DNA from: Holophagaceae bacterium
Lineage (GTDB): Bacteria; Acidobacteriota; Holophagae; Holophagales; Holophagaceae
NCBI GenBank assembly: GCA_016710635.1
Contig: JADJVL010000010.1
Span: 124,001-188,000 of the forward strand
Length of the DNA stretch: 64,000 nucleotides
Reading direction: 5' to 3'
Part shown: piece by piece, positions 1-10,098 of the stretch
Numbering within the stretch: position 1 is the first letter of the stretch
Layout: each line of letters begins with the position of its first letter
The notes under the pieces: model-generated
What the model saw: the letters and a program-made list of their open reading frames with translations, nothing else
Databases searched by the model: none
Told to the model about the DNA's origin: nothing
Position numbers and translations under genes: made by a program

Positions 1-401
1 CTGCCCATGACCAGCATGAGCATGAAGAACACGAAGAGGTTCAGGTAGCAGAAGAACCGCGCGTAGCCCTCGTCCTCGTGCATGTAGCCCACGGAATAGA
101 GGTGGATCAGCGCGCCGATGCCGGTGATCACCAGCATCATGGTGCCGCTCAGGGGGTCCACCACCAGGCCGAAGGGGACGCTCAGCCCGCCGGTGGCCAT
201 CCACTCGTAGTAGGTGGCCTCGAGGCGGTGACCCGCCGCGCCCTGCATGGCGAAGAACGCGACGAGGGACAGGATGAAGGAAAGGGCGACGGTGCCCACG
301 GCCACGGCGGAAACGACGCCCTTCCCGGCGCGCTTGCCGAAAAAGCCGTTGAAGGCCGAGCCCAGCAGGGGCAGGACGGGGATGAGCCAGAGCGGGGTCA
401 T
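1..401 (-). CDS. nuoL: NADH-quinone oxidoreductase subunit L, N-terminal part (cut by window edge)
   Basis: This is the start of the large proton-pumping antiporter-like subunit of complex I in the inner membrane. The ATG lies at 401-399 and 133 codons are open to the window edge. The protein opens with MTPLWLIPVLPLLGSAFN, then a long hydrophobic helix, then the family signature VVDPLSGTMM followed by HLYSVGYMHED and a further hydrophobic stretch; these are typical of NuoL/NdhF N-termini. The start overlaps the stop of the upstream orphan membrane gene (ATGA), so the two are translationally linked. NuoM, NuoN or an Mrp antiporter subunit are related alternatives, but the position after nuoK and the N-terminal motif favour NuoL. 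Confidence 0.93.
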   Translation of the reverse strand, partial: MTPLWLIPVLPLLGSAFNGFFGKRAGKGVVSAVAVGTVALSFILSLVAFFAMQGAAGHRLEATYYEWMATGGLSVPFGLVVDPLSGTMMLVITGIGALIHLYSVGYMHEDEGYARFFCYLNLFVFFMLMLVMG

Positions 402-913
402 GCGGTCTTCCTCTTCTTGAATCGCTCCATCACTGCCCTCGCGAAGAAGCCGGCGGAGATGACCATGCAGAGAGTTCCCAATATCTCGAAACTGAGCCTG
501 ATTTGCCGGTCCATCCCGGGTTCTGCTATGAGCAAGTAGCCGCAGAATGCGGCCCCTGCCAGGCACAAGGCTCCAATTTCAATCCAGGAAGGGTCGCTTG
601 CCCTTCCCCAGAGGACACGGTCCTTGAAAGACAGGAAACGATTGCTGAACTGAAGGATCGCCATGTACCCCCAAAAGATGGCGTCCGTACCGCTTCCGAA
701 GCCCTGCGGACCGAGAAAGCGCGACCCTTCCGGGGTACCGAAGATCCATTGGGCGAGGTGATACAGCGCTCTGATAGCGAAGGCCCAACCCAACAACAGA
801 TTTACCGGCATCGTCGGCAACGATTTACGCCATTTGCCGAGAAGGACCATGAGCAGGACTGCACCAATAAAACCGATCAATAGGCGACTGATGAGGGCGT
901 CAGTAATCATCAT
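398..913 (-). CDS. Orphan membrane protein inserted between nuoK and nuoL
   Basis: A 171-residue protein that I do not recognise. It starts with ATG at 913, four bases after the nuoK stop, preceded by GAGGGA as a ribosome binding site, and its stop overlaps the nuoL ATG. About five hydrophobic segments can be seen (roughly residues 7-26, 38-52, 78-92, 108-128 and 138-160), ending in a basic tail (RFKKRKTA). There is no Fe-S or quinone-site motif and no resemblance to a known Nuo subunit. Its DNA is visibly less GC-rich than the neighbouring nuo genes, which hints at later acquisition. The clean translational coupling on both sides suggests it is expressed with complex I; a role as accessory or assembly factor is inference only. 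Confidence 0.8.
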   Translation of the reverse strand: MMITDALISRLLIGFIGAVLLMVLLGKWRKSLPTMPVNLLLGWAFAIRALYHLAQWIFGTPEGSRFLGPQGFGSGTDAIFWGYMAILQFSNRFLSFKDRVLWGRASDPSWIEIGALCLAGAAFCGYLLIAEPGMDRQIRLSFEILGTLCMVISAGFFARAVMERFKKRKTA

Positions 914-917
914 TCCC

Positions 918-1238
918 TCACTGCTTCAACAAGTCGGCGCGGTCGGCGTCGGTGGTCTGGCGGTGGCGGTGGAAGGCGATGACGAGGGCCAGGCCCACCG
1001 CCGCTTCGCAGGCCGCAACGCCGATGATGAAGAGGTAGAAGATCGTGCCCTGGACATCGTTGCCCCGGGCGCGGGCGAAGGCGAGCAGGACGATGTTGGC
1101 GGCGTTGAGCATCAGCTCGATGCCCATGAACTGCATGAGCAGGGTGCGGCGCACGAGCACGGTGCAGAGCCCCACCACGAAGAGCAGGAAGCCGACGGCG
1201 AGGTAGCCCTGGAGGTTGCCGGTGACGAGGCCTTCCAT
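918..1238 (-). CDS. nuoK: NADH-quinone oxidoreductase subunit K
   Basis: A small three-helix membrane subunit of complex I (106 residues, normal size for NuoK), homologous to MrpC-type antiporter subunits. The helix-2 motif GIELMLNAANIVLLAF contains the conserved membrane glutamate used in proton transfer; a second acidic site lies in the helix ending ACEAAVGLALV. The ATG at 1238 overlaps the nuoJ stop (TGATG on the coding strand), the usual nuoJ-nuoK coupling. The C-terminal tail is polar. Identification is firm from size, motif and position. Confidence 0.96.
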   Translation of the reverse strand: MEGLVTGNLQGYLAVGFLLFVVGLCTVLVRRTLLMQFMGIELMLNAANIVLLAFARARGNDVQGTIFYLFIIGVAACEAAVGLALVIAFHRHRQTTDADRADLLKQ

Positions 1239-1729
1239 CACAGCTCCTTCTTTGTCAGCGCCACGGCGGCCACCATGGTCGCCAGCAGCAGCAGGCCCAC
1301 CACTTCGAAGGCCAGCAGGTGGGAGCTGAACAATTCCTGGCCCACCTGTTCCAGGGTCATGGCCCGGGCCTGGGTGGCCTGGGCGCCCAGGGCGGCGGCG
1401 GCGGGGCTCTTGAGGGCGAGGCGCAGGGCGCCAAAGCCCAGCACCAGGCAGAGGGCCAGGCCGCCCCAGCGCTGGATGGGCCGCGCCGACTTGGCGGGCT
1501 CCTCCTCGTGGCTGTTGAGCAGCATGATGACGAAGAGCACCAGCACCATGATGGCGCCGCTGTAGACGATGAGCTGGAGGGCCGCCGCCACCGGATTGGA
1601 GAGCATCAGGAAGAGGCCCGCCACGCCGAAGAAGGTGAGCACCATGCAGAGGCCCGCCGTGATGACGTTCTTCTGCAGGATCATGGCCCCGGCGCCGAGA
1701 AGGGTAATGAGGGCGAAGAGGATGAACAT
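1238..1729 (-). CDS. nuoJ: NADH-quinone oxidoreductase subunit J
   Basis: A 163-residue membrane subunit of complex I. It has five hydrophobic segments and the family landmark around residues 50-70, LQLIVYSGAIMVLVLFVIML, which carries the pi-bulge helix region of NuoJ. A polar loop rich in Glu, Pro and Lys (HEEEPAKSARP) follows, then two C-terminal helices. It sits between nuoI and nuoK in the standard order, nine bases after the nuoI stop, and its own stop overlaps the nuoK start. Nothing looks damaged. Confidence 0.96.
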   Translation of the reverse strand: MFILFALITLLGAGAMILQKNVITAGLCMVLTFFGVAGLFLMLSNPVAAALQLIVYSGAIMVLVLFVIMLLNSHEEEPAKSARPIQRWGGLALCLVLGFGALRLALKSPAAAALGAQATQARAMTLEQVGQELFSSHLLAFEVVGLLLLATMVAAVALTKKEL

Positions 1730-1738
1730 GCGCCCTCC

Positions 1739-2302
1739 CTAAAGAGCCACGGGGCCGCGGACCACGGCGGGGAGCAGGTCTTCCCTGATCTCCGCCTTGC
1801 CGTCCGCCGCGGCGTAGGTGTTCATGAGGTCCCACTTGCCGTAGTTCATGCTGAGGCGGTCGTAGGCCGCCAGCTCGTACTCGTTCCGCAGCCAGATGGC
1901 GTCCTTGGGGCAGGCCTCTTCGCACATGCCGCAGTAGATGCAGCGCAGCATGTCGATGCGGAAGACCTTCGGGCGCTTCTCCTCGAAGCCCTGGGTGAAG
2001 TTCAGCTCGCTGAACTCCTCGGCCTCGATGGTGATGCAGCGGGCCGGGCAGGCCTCGGCGCACATGAAGCAGGCCACGCACTTGATGGCCCCGTCCTCGA
2101 AGCGCTTCAGCTCGTGGAGACCCCGGTAGCCCTTGGGCATGGTCTTCTTCATGTCCGGGTACTGGATGGTGAAGCGCTTGGCGGAGGGCGTGGTGATCTG
2201 CCGCAGGAGGTGGCGGAAGGTGATGGCCATGCCCTTCATTACCGGCCACACGTAGCTGCGGTCCAGCCAGGAGAGTTCGACCTGCTTGACGATGACGCCC
2301 AT
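1739..2302 (-). CDS. nuoI: NADH-quinone oxidoreductase subunit I, 2x[4Fe-4S] ferredoxin type
   Basis: A peripheral-arm subunit that carries the two tetranuclear clusters N6a and N6b and passes electrons toward NuoB/N2. Both cysteine motifs are intact: CVACFMCAEACP near residues 75-86 and CIYCGMCEEACP near 117-128. The protein is 187 residues, within the normal range, with an amphipathic N-terminus that contacts the membrane arm. It starts one base after the nuoH stop and belongs to the same leftward operon. The hydrophilic partners NuoA-G are not in this window. Confidence 0.97.
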   Translation of the reverse strand: MGVIVKQVELSWLDRSYVWPVMKGMAITFRHLLRQITTPSAKRFTIQYPDMKKTMPKGYRGLHELKRFEDGAIKCVACFMCAEACPARCITIEAEEFSELNFTQGFEEKRPKVFRIDMLRCIYCGMCEEACPKDAIWLRNEYELAAYDRLSMNYGKWDLMNTYAAADGKAEIREDLLPAVVRGPVAL

Positions 2303-2303
2303 A

Positions 2304-3356
2304 TCAATGGCTCCGCATCCAGTAGGCGTTGAGAAGGAGGTTCGCCATGGACAGGGGCAGCATCACCTTCCAGCCCATGAACATGAGCTGGTCGTAGCGG
2401 AAGCGCGGCAGGGTCCAGCGGATCCAGATGAAGACCCAGCAGAGGAAGACCACCTTCGTCGCGAAGGCCACCACCGTCGCCAGGGCCGAGGCATTGGGCA
2501 GGAAGGGGATCTGCCAGCCGCCCAGGTACATGGTGGTGATCAGCGCCGAGGCCGTGATGATGTGGAAGTACTCCGCGAGCGCCATGATGGCGAACTTCAT
2601 GGAGCCGTATTCCGTGTGGAAGCCCGCCACGATCTCCGATTCGCCCTCGGCGAAGTCGAAGGGCAGGCGGTTGGTCTCCGCGAACATGCAGGTGAAGAAG
2701 ACGAGGAACCCGATCGGCTGGCGCCAGATGAGCCAGCCCTTGGCGCCCTGGTCCGCGATGATCTGGTGCGGGTCGTAGCCGCCCACCACCATGAAGACCG
2801 CGAGGATCGCGAGGCTGAGGCCGATCTCGTAGCTCACCATCTGGGCCGAGGCCCGCATGCCGCCGAGGATGGACCACTTGTTGTTGCTGGACCACGCGGC
2901 CACCAGGATGCCGTAGACCGCGATGCCGCCGATGGCCATGGGATAGAGCATGCCCATGCCGTTGCCGGGCTCCAGCAGGCTGAGGTGGTAGGTGTGGCCG
3001 CCGGCCACGAAGCTGCGGCCGATGGGGATGACCGCGAAGCCCATCATGGCGGGCACGAAGGCCAGCATCGGCGCCAGCCAGAAGAGTCGCTTGGTGGCGT
3101 GGGGCGGGACCAAGTCCTCCTTGAAGAAGAACTTGATGCCGTCGGCCACCACGTGGGCGAGGCCGAGGATGCGCCACTTGCCGAAGAGGGCCGCCCGGTT
3201 CGGGCCGATGCGGTCCTGGAGCATGGCGGAGCCCCGGCGCTCCACCCACGTGAGGGGCGAGGCCAGGCCCATGAGCACGGTGATGACGATGAGGACCTTC
3301 GCCAGCATCCACAGGGTCGCCACGGACAGTCCGGTCAGATGGGCAAGGGTATCCAT
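2304..3356 (-). CDS. nuoH: NADH-quinone oxidoreductase subunit H
   Basis: The 350-residue membrane subunit that helps form the quinone chamber of complex I. Landmarks are WVERRGSAMLQDRIGPNRA near the N-terminus, the cytosolic loop FAETNRLPFDFAEGESE with its acidic cluster, and the closing GWKVMLPLSMANLLLNAYW. I chose the ATG at 3356-3354 because homologues begin with a short N-terminal helix before the WVERR motif; the frame stays open further upstream but that part has no membrane-protein character. It is the first gene of this nuo cluster: no nuoG lies upstream, and the preceding 315 bases separate it from glnS. Confidence 0.95.
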   Translation of the reverse strand: MDTLAHLTGLSVATLWMLAKVLIVITVLMGLASPLTWVERRGSAMLQDRIGPNRAALFGKWRILGLAHVVADGIKFFFKEDLVPPHATKRLFWLAPMLAFVPAMMGFAVIPIGRSFVAGGHTYHLSLLEPGNGMGMLYPMAIGGIAVYGILVAAWSSNNKWSILGGMRASAQMVSYEIGLSLAILAVFMVVGGYDPHQIIADQGAKGWLIWRQPIGFLVFFTCMFAETNRLPFDFAEGESEIVAGFHTEYGSMKFAIMALAEYFHIITASALITTMYLGGWQIPFLPNASALATVVAFATKVVFLCWVFIWIRWTLPRFRYDQLMFMGWKVMLPLSMANLLLNAYWMRSH

Positions 3357-3671
3357 GGGCAGCTTTACCAGGGGGCCGGAATGGCAGGGCTTCGGGAAGG
3401 ATTTCCGCGGGACGGCGAACCTTAAGAACTTAGCAGAGGGTGCGGGTCCGGGTAAGTCCGCGGACCTCGCTTGTGACCATGGGCTGGTCCAGCCTTGAAC
3501 CGGGATGGCGGCGGTTCTCTCTGGACCACTCCGGGGCTGCGTTCGCGCCCCGCTGGGCCGCAACAGGGGCCCAGGGCGCCGATGACTCAAGAACCGGCTT
3601 GCGGGGCGCCCTTGTGCCCCGGTCCTACCGACGGGCACGCCCGACTGGAATTGCCGCCGGGCCGCCGAGGC
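3357..3671. other. Gene-free gap between nuoH and glnS
   Basis: This 315-base gap between two leftward genes has no convincing reading frame of its own. A hairpin at 3602-3621 (stem CGGGGC/GCCCCG) lies just downstream of glnS and could act as a weak terminator, although no T-run follows. A second short inverted repeat (GGTCCG/CGGACC) lies at 3445-3466. The promoter of the nuo cluster should be here, but I see no convincing -35/-10 pair. Confidence 0.5.
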
Positions 3672-5381
<1,710 letters not shown>

Positions 5382-5455
5382 TGGTATTCCCGGAAAAGGA
5401 GCGAGAGCCGGACTAGGCAGTGTCCGTGAGGTTCGATTGTGCCGTCTATTCCACG

Positions 5456-6262
5456 CTAGTCGTAATAGCCCACATCAACCCAGGCCAACCAGGAATCCCA
5501 CGATCCCTTGACGGGCCCGGGCCGAGTCCAACGGGCCCAACCAGACCGGTTCTCATCCCATGTGACGGTCAAGGTGTATGTCTCCTCTTCCCTGCCGGGA
5601 GTTTTCACTTCGCTGCTGGGCAGCATCACGCGCACCCAGTCATCGCGCTGTTCAAGGGCTCGAACCCAGGTTCCGGCTGGCCGCCAAGTGTAGGACCGGT
5701 GCTCTGAGTAACGGCGCCAAGGCTTTTTCCGAAGATCGAACACCACGGCGGACCTTGGATCAGGCCGTTGATGCAGGGGGCCTGCTCGGTCATCCAGTTG
5801 TAGGAACATGTTCCCAGGGCCGGTGCCCCTCTTGGTGTTTGTCCAATCCTGGGACTCCGACTTCGAATGGAACTCCATTCGCTCAGGATCGAGCTGGATC
5901 CATCCCCAGCCCCGTTTCCCGAGCCCGCGCACAAGCAGCCACGAGCCTCGGCGCGCGAAGACGGTCGGGAAATCCTGGGCATTCGGGTCCGCGGAGAGCT
6001 GAAGCAGTTCCTCGTAGGACACGGCCCTCGTCATCCTCGTGTTGAGCCAGTAGACCTCCCAGCGCCATGGTGCGCCTTGATTGAGTTCAAGGGCTTCTGA
6101 TCTAGGCGAAAGGAGCCCTAGTTCCCCTCCCCAACACTTGCCCTTAAAGGCGATCCAATGGGCTGCTAAGTCGGGGGTTCGCGGTGGTGCCGGCTGACAG
6201 TACGCTGCCATCGAACCGAAGGCCGTGGCCCACGCTACCCGGGCAAGTGAATTCACACCCAC
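5456..6262 (-). CDS. Secreted protein of unknown function, GTG start overlapping gltX
   Basis: A 268-residue protein I do not recognise. The frame opens with GTG at 6262, overlapping the last codons of gltX; a second GTG at 6256 is also possible, and GGGGAAG upstream could serve as ribosome binding site. The N-terminus (LARVAWATAFGSMAAYCQP) looks like a signal peptide, perhaps with Cys as lipidation site. The rest is Trp-rich and polar with no catalytic motif I can name. Base composition is visibly less GC-rich than gltX and glnS. The frame is long and uninterrupted and its codons look natural, so I believe it is real, but function is unknown. Confidence 0.65.
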   Translation of the reverse strand: MGVNSLARVAWATAFGSMAAYCQPAPPRTPDLAAHWIAFKGKCWGGELGLLSPRSEALELNQGAPWRWEVYWLNTRMTRAVSYEELLQLSADPNAQDFPTVFARRGSWLLVRGLGKRGWGWIQLDPERMEFHSKSESQDWTNTKRGTGPGNMFLQLDDRAGPLHQRPDPRSAVVFDLRKKPWRRYSEHRSYTWRPAGTWVRALEQRDDWVRVMLPSSEVKTPGREEETYTLTVTWDENRSGWARWTRPGPVKGSWDSWLAWVDVGYYD

Positions 6263-7728
6263 TTCCCCACCCGTGCGGCGACTTCCTCCCGCCCCAGCAG
6301 CGCCATGGTGTCAAAAATCGGCGGGCTGACGGGCTTGCCGCAGAGGGCCACGCGCAGGGCCTGGGCGAGGTCCTTGAGCTTGAGGCCGTGCGCCTCAAGG
6401 ATGCGGTTGAAGGCGGCTTCCAGGGCGTCGTGGGCGTAGTCCTCCAGTGCGACCACTTCCCGCAGGACGGGCTTGATGGCGTCGGTCATGAACTTCTCCA
6501 CGGCCTTTTCGTCGAACTCCGTGGGCGCGGCCCAGCAGAATTCCAGGAAGCCCGCCATCTCCTTGAGGTTCTTGCCCTTCTGGGTGCATTGGATGGCCTT
6601 CGCCTTCCAGTCGTCGGGCTTCGTCTTCCACGCGTCGGGCATGAACGCCGCGAGGTGGGGCTCGATCTCCTGCCAAGTGGCGCGTTGGATGAGCTTCTGG
6701 TTCATCCATTCGAGCTTGGCCATGTCGAAGCGGGCGGCGCTCTTCTGCACGTCGGCGAGGTCGAAGAGCTGGATCATTTCCGCATCGGTGAGGAGTTCCT
6801 CCTCGGCGGTCTCCACGGCGCGGCCATCGATCTTCGGCGTCCAGGAGAGCCGCGCCAGGGCCAGGCGGATGGCGGAGGGCAGAAAGCCCATGGCCTGGTA
6901 CTCGGTGATGCTGGTGGCGCCGTGGCGCTTGCTGAGCTTGGCGCCGTCGGCGCCGAGGATCATAGGCACGTGGGCGAAGGCCGGCAGGTCGTGGCCGAAG
7001 GCCGCGTACAGCGCGATCTGCTTGGGGGTGTTGTTCACGTGGTCATCCCCGCGGATCACGTGGGTGACCTCCATGTCCACGTCGTCCACCACCACGCAGA
7101 AGTTGTAGGTGGGCACGCCGATGCCGTCCGCGCCGTCGGGGGTGCGGGCGATGATCCAGTCGTCCAGGCTGTCCGCCGGGAAGGCGATGTCGCCCTTGAT
7201 GAGGTCATGGAGGACGATGTCGCCGGACTCGGGCATCTTCAGCCGCACGGCGGCGGGGATGGAGCCATTAAAGCCCTTGTCCCGGCAGCCCTTCCCGGCG
7301 TCCAGGCCGCGGTTGTACTGGAAGACCTTGCCGGCGGCCTCCACGGCGGCGCGGCGGGCCTCGATGTCCTCCCGGGTGCAGCGGCAGCGGTAGGCCTTGC
7401 CCTCGTCCAGCAGCTTCTGCACCGCGGGCTTGTAGTGGCTGTCCATGCGCATCATCTGGCGGTAGGGGCCGTGGGGGCCGACCCACCGGGAAGGCTCCCC
7501 CGCCACCGGGCCCTCGTCCCAGTCCAGGCCGCACCAGGCCATGCCCGCCTCGATGATGCGGATGTTGTCGTCCGTGCTCCGGGTCAGGTCCGTGTCCTCG
7601 ACCCGCAGGATGAAGCGCCCCCCGTGCTTGCGGGCGAAGAGCCAGCAGAAGAGGGCGGTGCGGACGCCGCCGATGTGCAGCATCCCCGTGGGGCTCGGCG
7701 CGAAGCGGGTGACGATGGGGCGGTTCAT
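6253..7728 (-). CDS. gltX: Glutamate--tRNA ligase
   Basis: A class I synthetase that charges tRNA-Glu. The 491 residues are normal. The HIGH motif is RFAPSPTGMLHIGGVRTALF at residues 8-27, and the KMSKS motif is KLSKRHGATS near 263. The GluRS-specific insertion with WIIARTPDGADGIGVPTYNF is also present, followed by an alpha-helical anticodon-binding domain. The start ATG at 7728 lies 82 bases from the end of the MglA-like gene, and a TAGACT-like hexamer (CAGACT, leftward) sits about 25 bases upstream. Charged Glu-tRNA also feeds haem synthesis where the C5 pathway is used. Confidence 0.97.
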   Translation of the reverse strand: MNRPIVTRFAPSPTGMLHIGGVRTALFCWLFARKHGGRFILRVEDTDLTRSTDDNIRIIEAGMAWCGLDWDEGPVAGEPSRWVGPHGPYRQMMRMDSHYKPAVQKLLDEGKAYRCRCTREDIEARRAAVEAAGKVFQYNRGLDAGKGCRDKGFNGSIPAAVRLKMPESGDIVLHDLIKGDIAFPADSLDDWIIARTPDGADGIGVPTYNFCVVVDDVDMEVTHVIRGDDHVNNTPKQIALYAAFGHDLPAFAHVPMILGADGAKLSKRHGATSITEYQAMGFLPSAIRLALARLSWTPKIDGRAVETAEEELLTDAEMIQLFDLADVQKSAARFDMAKLEWMNQKLIQRATWQEIEPHLAAFMPDAWKTKPDDWKAKAIQCTQKGKNLKEMAGFLEFCWAAPTEFDEKAVEKFMTDAIKPVLREVVALEDYAHDALEAAFNRILEAHGLKLKDLAQALRVALCGKPVSPPIFDTMALLGREEVAARVGKWV

Positions 7729-7810
7729 GGGCGGTCCGGGGCAAAACTCCAGTCTGCCCGATCTTGCCCAGGATCGTCCCTTCAGGTGCGTCGGGCCTGG
7801 GCCCGGCGCC

Positions 7811-8716
7811 TCACTTGATGTAGAGCTTCAGCTTGATCTCCACCGGGGCCTCGCCCGTGAAGAGGCTGCGGTCCAGCACGATGGGCACTTCCACGCTGCT
7901 CATGGTGGGCGTGTGGGAGGGCTGCCCGGTGTGGGCGTGGCCGTGGCCCGGGGCCTCGTCCGCCGCCGAGAGGTCCTCGATCTCCTCCAGGACCTCCCCG
8001 GCGGAGAGTTCTTCCACTTCGAGGGGTTTTTCCGCATGGGCCGGCGCCGGGGCGGGGGCCGGGGCGGGGGCCGGGGCGCCGCCGAGGGCGCCGGGCAGCA
8101 CGATGGGGTGTTCCTCGATGGAGCCGCCCCCGTACTTTTCCGCGAGGTGCTTGAGGACGAGCTTGGCGACCCCGGTAAGGGTCTCCCGCACCCCTTCGCC
8201 CTTCATGGCGCAGGCCTCGAAGGTGGGGGCGTGGAAGCGGTTCACCGCGGCGTCCAGCTGGTCCGTGGGCAGGGCGTTGGGGGTGTCCCGCTTGTTCCAC
8301 TGGATGACGTGGGGGATCTTTTCCAGGTCCGCGCCCTGCTCCTTGAGGTTCTCAATGAGGTTCTGGAAGGATTCCTTGTTGGTCTCCAGGGCGGGCGCCT
8401 GGGAGTCCGCCACGAAGACGACGGCATCGGCGCCCCGCAGCACCAGCTTGCGGGTGGCGTCGTAGAAGACCTGGCCCGGCACCGTGTAGAGCTGGATGCG
8501 GGTCTTCATGCCCCGGATGGTGCCCAGTTCGATGGGCAGGAAGTCGAAGAAGAGGGTGCGGTCCGTCTGGGTGGCCAGGGAGAGCATCTTGCCCCGGCCG
8601 TCCCCGGGGAGGGAATCGTAAATCCATTGCAGATTGGTCGTCTTTCCGCACAGACCCGGGCCGTAGTAGACGATTTTGGCCGTCAGCTCCTTGGTCGCGG
8701 CATTGAAGAGCACCAT
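7811..8716 (-). CDS. MglA-like small GTPase with Pro-Ala linker and C-terminal extension
   Basis: A Ras-like GTPase of the MglA family, which sets cell polarity and motility in myxobacteria. Residues 1-195 match MglA closely: P-loop YYGPGLCGKTTNLQ, switch region TDRTLFFDFLPIELGTIRG, the MglA-type LYTVPGQVFYDATRKL and the guanine-specificity motif NKRD. Unlike classical MglA (about 195 residues) this one has 301: a Pro-Ala repeat linker (DNA 8041-8080), an acidic segment, a His-rich stretch and a beta-rich tail ending KLKLYIK. No MglB-like roadblock gene is adjacent. It is divergent from the FHA-RDD gene at 8872, sharing the 155-base promoter region. Confidence 0.88.
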   Translation of the reverse strand: MVLFNAATKELTAKIVYYGPGLCGKTTNLQWIYDSLPGDGRGKMLSLATQTDRTLFFDFLPIELGTIRGMKTRIQLYTVPGQVFYDATRKLVLRGADAVVFVADSQAPALETNKESFQNLIENLKEQGADLEKIPHVIQWNKRDTPNALPTDQLDAAVNRFHAPTFEACAMKGEGVRETLTGVAKLVLKHLAEKYGGGSIEEHPIVLPGALGGAPAPAPAPAPAPAHAEKPLEVEELSAGEVLEEIEDLSAADEAPGHGHAHTGQPSHTPTMSSVEVPIVLDRSLFTGEAPVEIKLKLYIK

Positions 8717-8806
8717 GGGGCCTCCGCTTCGGGTTTATGGGAATTCGTGGTGCCAGGGTCGCGCACGATGCGCATGAAGGTCAAGCCAAGCCCGGATTTC
8801 CCGGGT

Positions 8807-8835
8807 TTGCAATGGCGGTTCGGGACCTATACACT
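8807..8835 (+). promoter_or_regulatory. Predicted sigma70-type promoter of the FHA-RDD operon
   Basis: TTGCAA at 8807-8812, a 17-base spacer and TACACT at 8830-8835, ending 36 bases before the ATG at 8872. Both boxes match four of six consensus positions and the spacing is ideal. It is the best-formed of several TAnACT-type -10 candidates in the window. Confidence 0.55.
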
Positions 8836-8871
8836 TGCGGCCAGCATCCAATCCGTAGTCCAGAGGTCATC

Positions 8872-10056
8872 ATGGCGAAGCTGCTGGTGCAGGAAAGTTC
8901 GGGCGTCCGGGAGTTCGAACTCGTGGACAACGAGATCCACATCGGGCGGGAGCTGGACAATACGCTCCGCCTCGCGGATCCCAGCATTTCCCGCCACCAC
9001 TGCCTCATCCGGCGCACCACCACCGGCTACGAGGTCCAGGACCTGCAGAGCAGCAACGGCGTGCTCCTGAACGGCTCCCGGGTGCAGACCGCGCCGATCC
9101 GGGACGGGGACCGCATCACCCTGGGCCAGATGCAGCTCACCTTCATCGATCCGGACTCCTCCGTGGGCGCCACGGTGGCGGTCCACAAGGACAGCGTCCC
9201 CGATTCGCCCCTGGGCACCCTGCGGATGAGCGCCGAGCAGATGGCGGCCATGCAGGGCGGCCTGGCGGCCCCCGCGGATCCCACGCCCCTGCCCCCGAGC
9301 CTGCCGCCCCCGCCGCCGCCGGCCCCGATGGCGCCGCCGCCCCGGCCGGTGGATCCGCCCACCACCCCCATCGGCGCCCACGACATGCCCCCCCGGGCCG
9401 CCGCGCCGCCCCCGCCCCCACCGCCTCCTCCGGCAAGGGCCGAAGGGCCCACCCCGCCGGAATTCGGCCATTTCACCGATCCCGGCGCCGCCGCCCGCGT
9501 CCCCGCCGCCGTGTCCCCCGCGTCCACCCGCCCCGCCCCCATGGGCCAGGCCCCGGCGGCCCAGGCCAGCGGCATGCTGGGCAAGTTCCTGCCCCCCATC
9601 CCCGACGACGCCCAGCCGACCGGTGAGCGCGGGGACTTCGTGACCCGGCTGATCGCCGCGGTGATCGACGCCGTCATTATCATGCCGGTCATCGTCGTGA
9701 TGGTGGTCGCCGGCGCCATCCTCATCCCGCTGCTCGCCCGGGCCGTCCCCATGCTGGCCACCGGCCTGGGCTGCCTGATGAGCATCCTCTACCTGGTCAT
9801 CTCCTTCGGGTACTTCATCTACTTCATCCCGAAGTGCGTCTCCAAGCATGGCGCCACCATCGGCAAGAAGATGATGAAGCTCCGCATCGTGCCCGAGGAC
9901 GATCCCTACGGCCGGCTCACCTTCATGCAGGCCCTGATCCGCCAGATCTGCCATGTCGCGAACTTCACCATCGGCTACCTGCTCATCTTCGGCGCCGAGC
10001 GCAAGGCCGTGCACGACATGATCACCAAGACCATCGTCATCAAAGTGGACCGCTAG
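8872..10056 (+). CDS. FHA domain protein fused to an RDD membrane domain
   Basis: A 394-residue protein with an N-terminal forkhead-associated domain that should bind phosphothreonine peptides (IGRELDNTLRLADPSISRHH and SSNGVLLNG around residues 24-70), then a very proline-rich linker of some 120 residues, then a C-terminal RDD domain with hydrophobic helices and the signature FIPKCVSKHGATIGKKMMKL. I chose ATG 8872 because the FHA domain begins at once and a promoter precedes it; the frame extends upstream without domain content. It leads a co-directional run of membrane genes. The RDD part closely resembles the separate RDD protein at 10466. Role: probably a membrane-tethered phospho-reader; the partner kinase is unknown. 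Confidence 0.9.
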   Translation: MAKLLVQESSGVREFELVDNEIHIGRELDNTLRLADPSISRHHCLIRRTTTGYEVQDLQSSNGVLLNGSRVQTAPIRDGDRITLGQMQLTFIDPDSSVGATVAVHKDSVPDSPLGTLRMSAEQMAAMQGGLAAPADPTPLPPSLPPPPPPAPMAPPPRPVDPPTTPIGAHDMPPRAAAPPPPPPPPPARAEGPTPPEFGHFTDPGAAARVPAAVSPASTRPAPMGQAPAAQASGMLGKFLPPIPDDAQPTGERGDFVTRLIAAVIDAVIIMPVIVVMVVAGAILIPLLARAVPMLATGLGCLMSILYLVISFGYFIYFIPKCVSKHGATIGKKMMKLRIVPEDDPYGRLTFMQALIRQICHVANFTIGYLLIFGAERKAVHDMITKTIVIKVDR

Positions 10057-10098
10057 ACCTTTTCCAACCAGGGCGCCCCGCCCGCCACCGGAGGATCC

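Noticed and set aside
8041..8080. Tandem GC repeat in the MglA-like gene as a possible CRISPR or regulatory repeat
   Set aside because: It encodes the Pro-Ala linker in frame; unit is only six bases with no spacers.
9290..9440. CCG/CCC-rich repeats in the FHA-RDD gene
   Set aside because: They encode a proline-rich linker, as usual between an FHA domain and a membrane domain.
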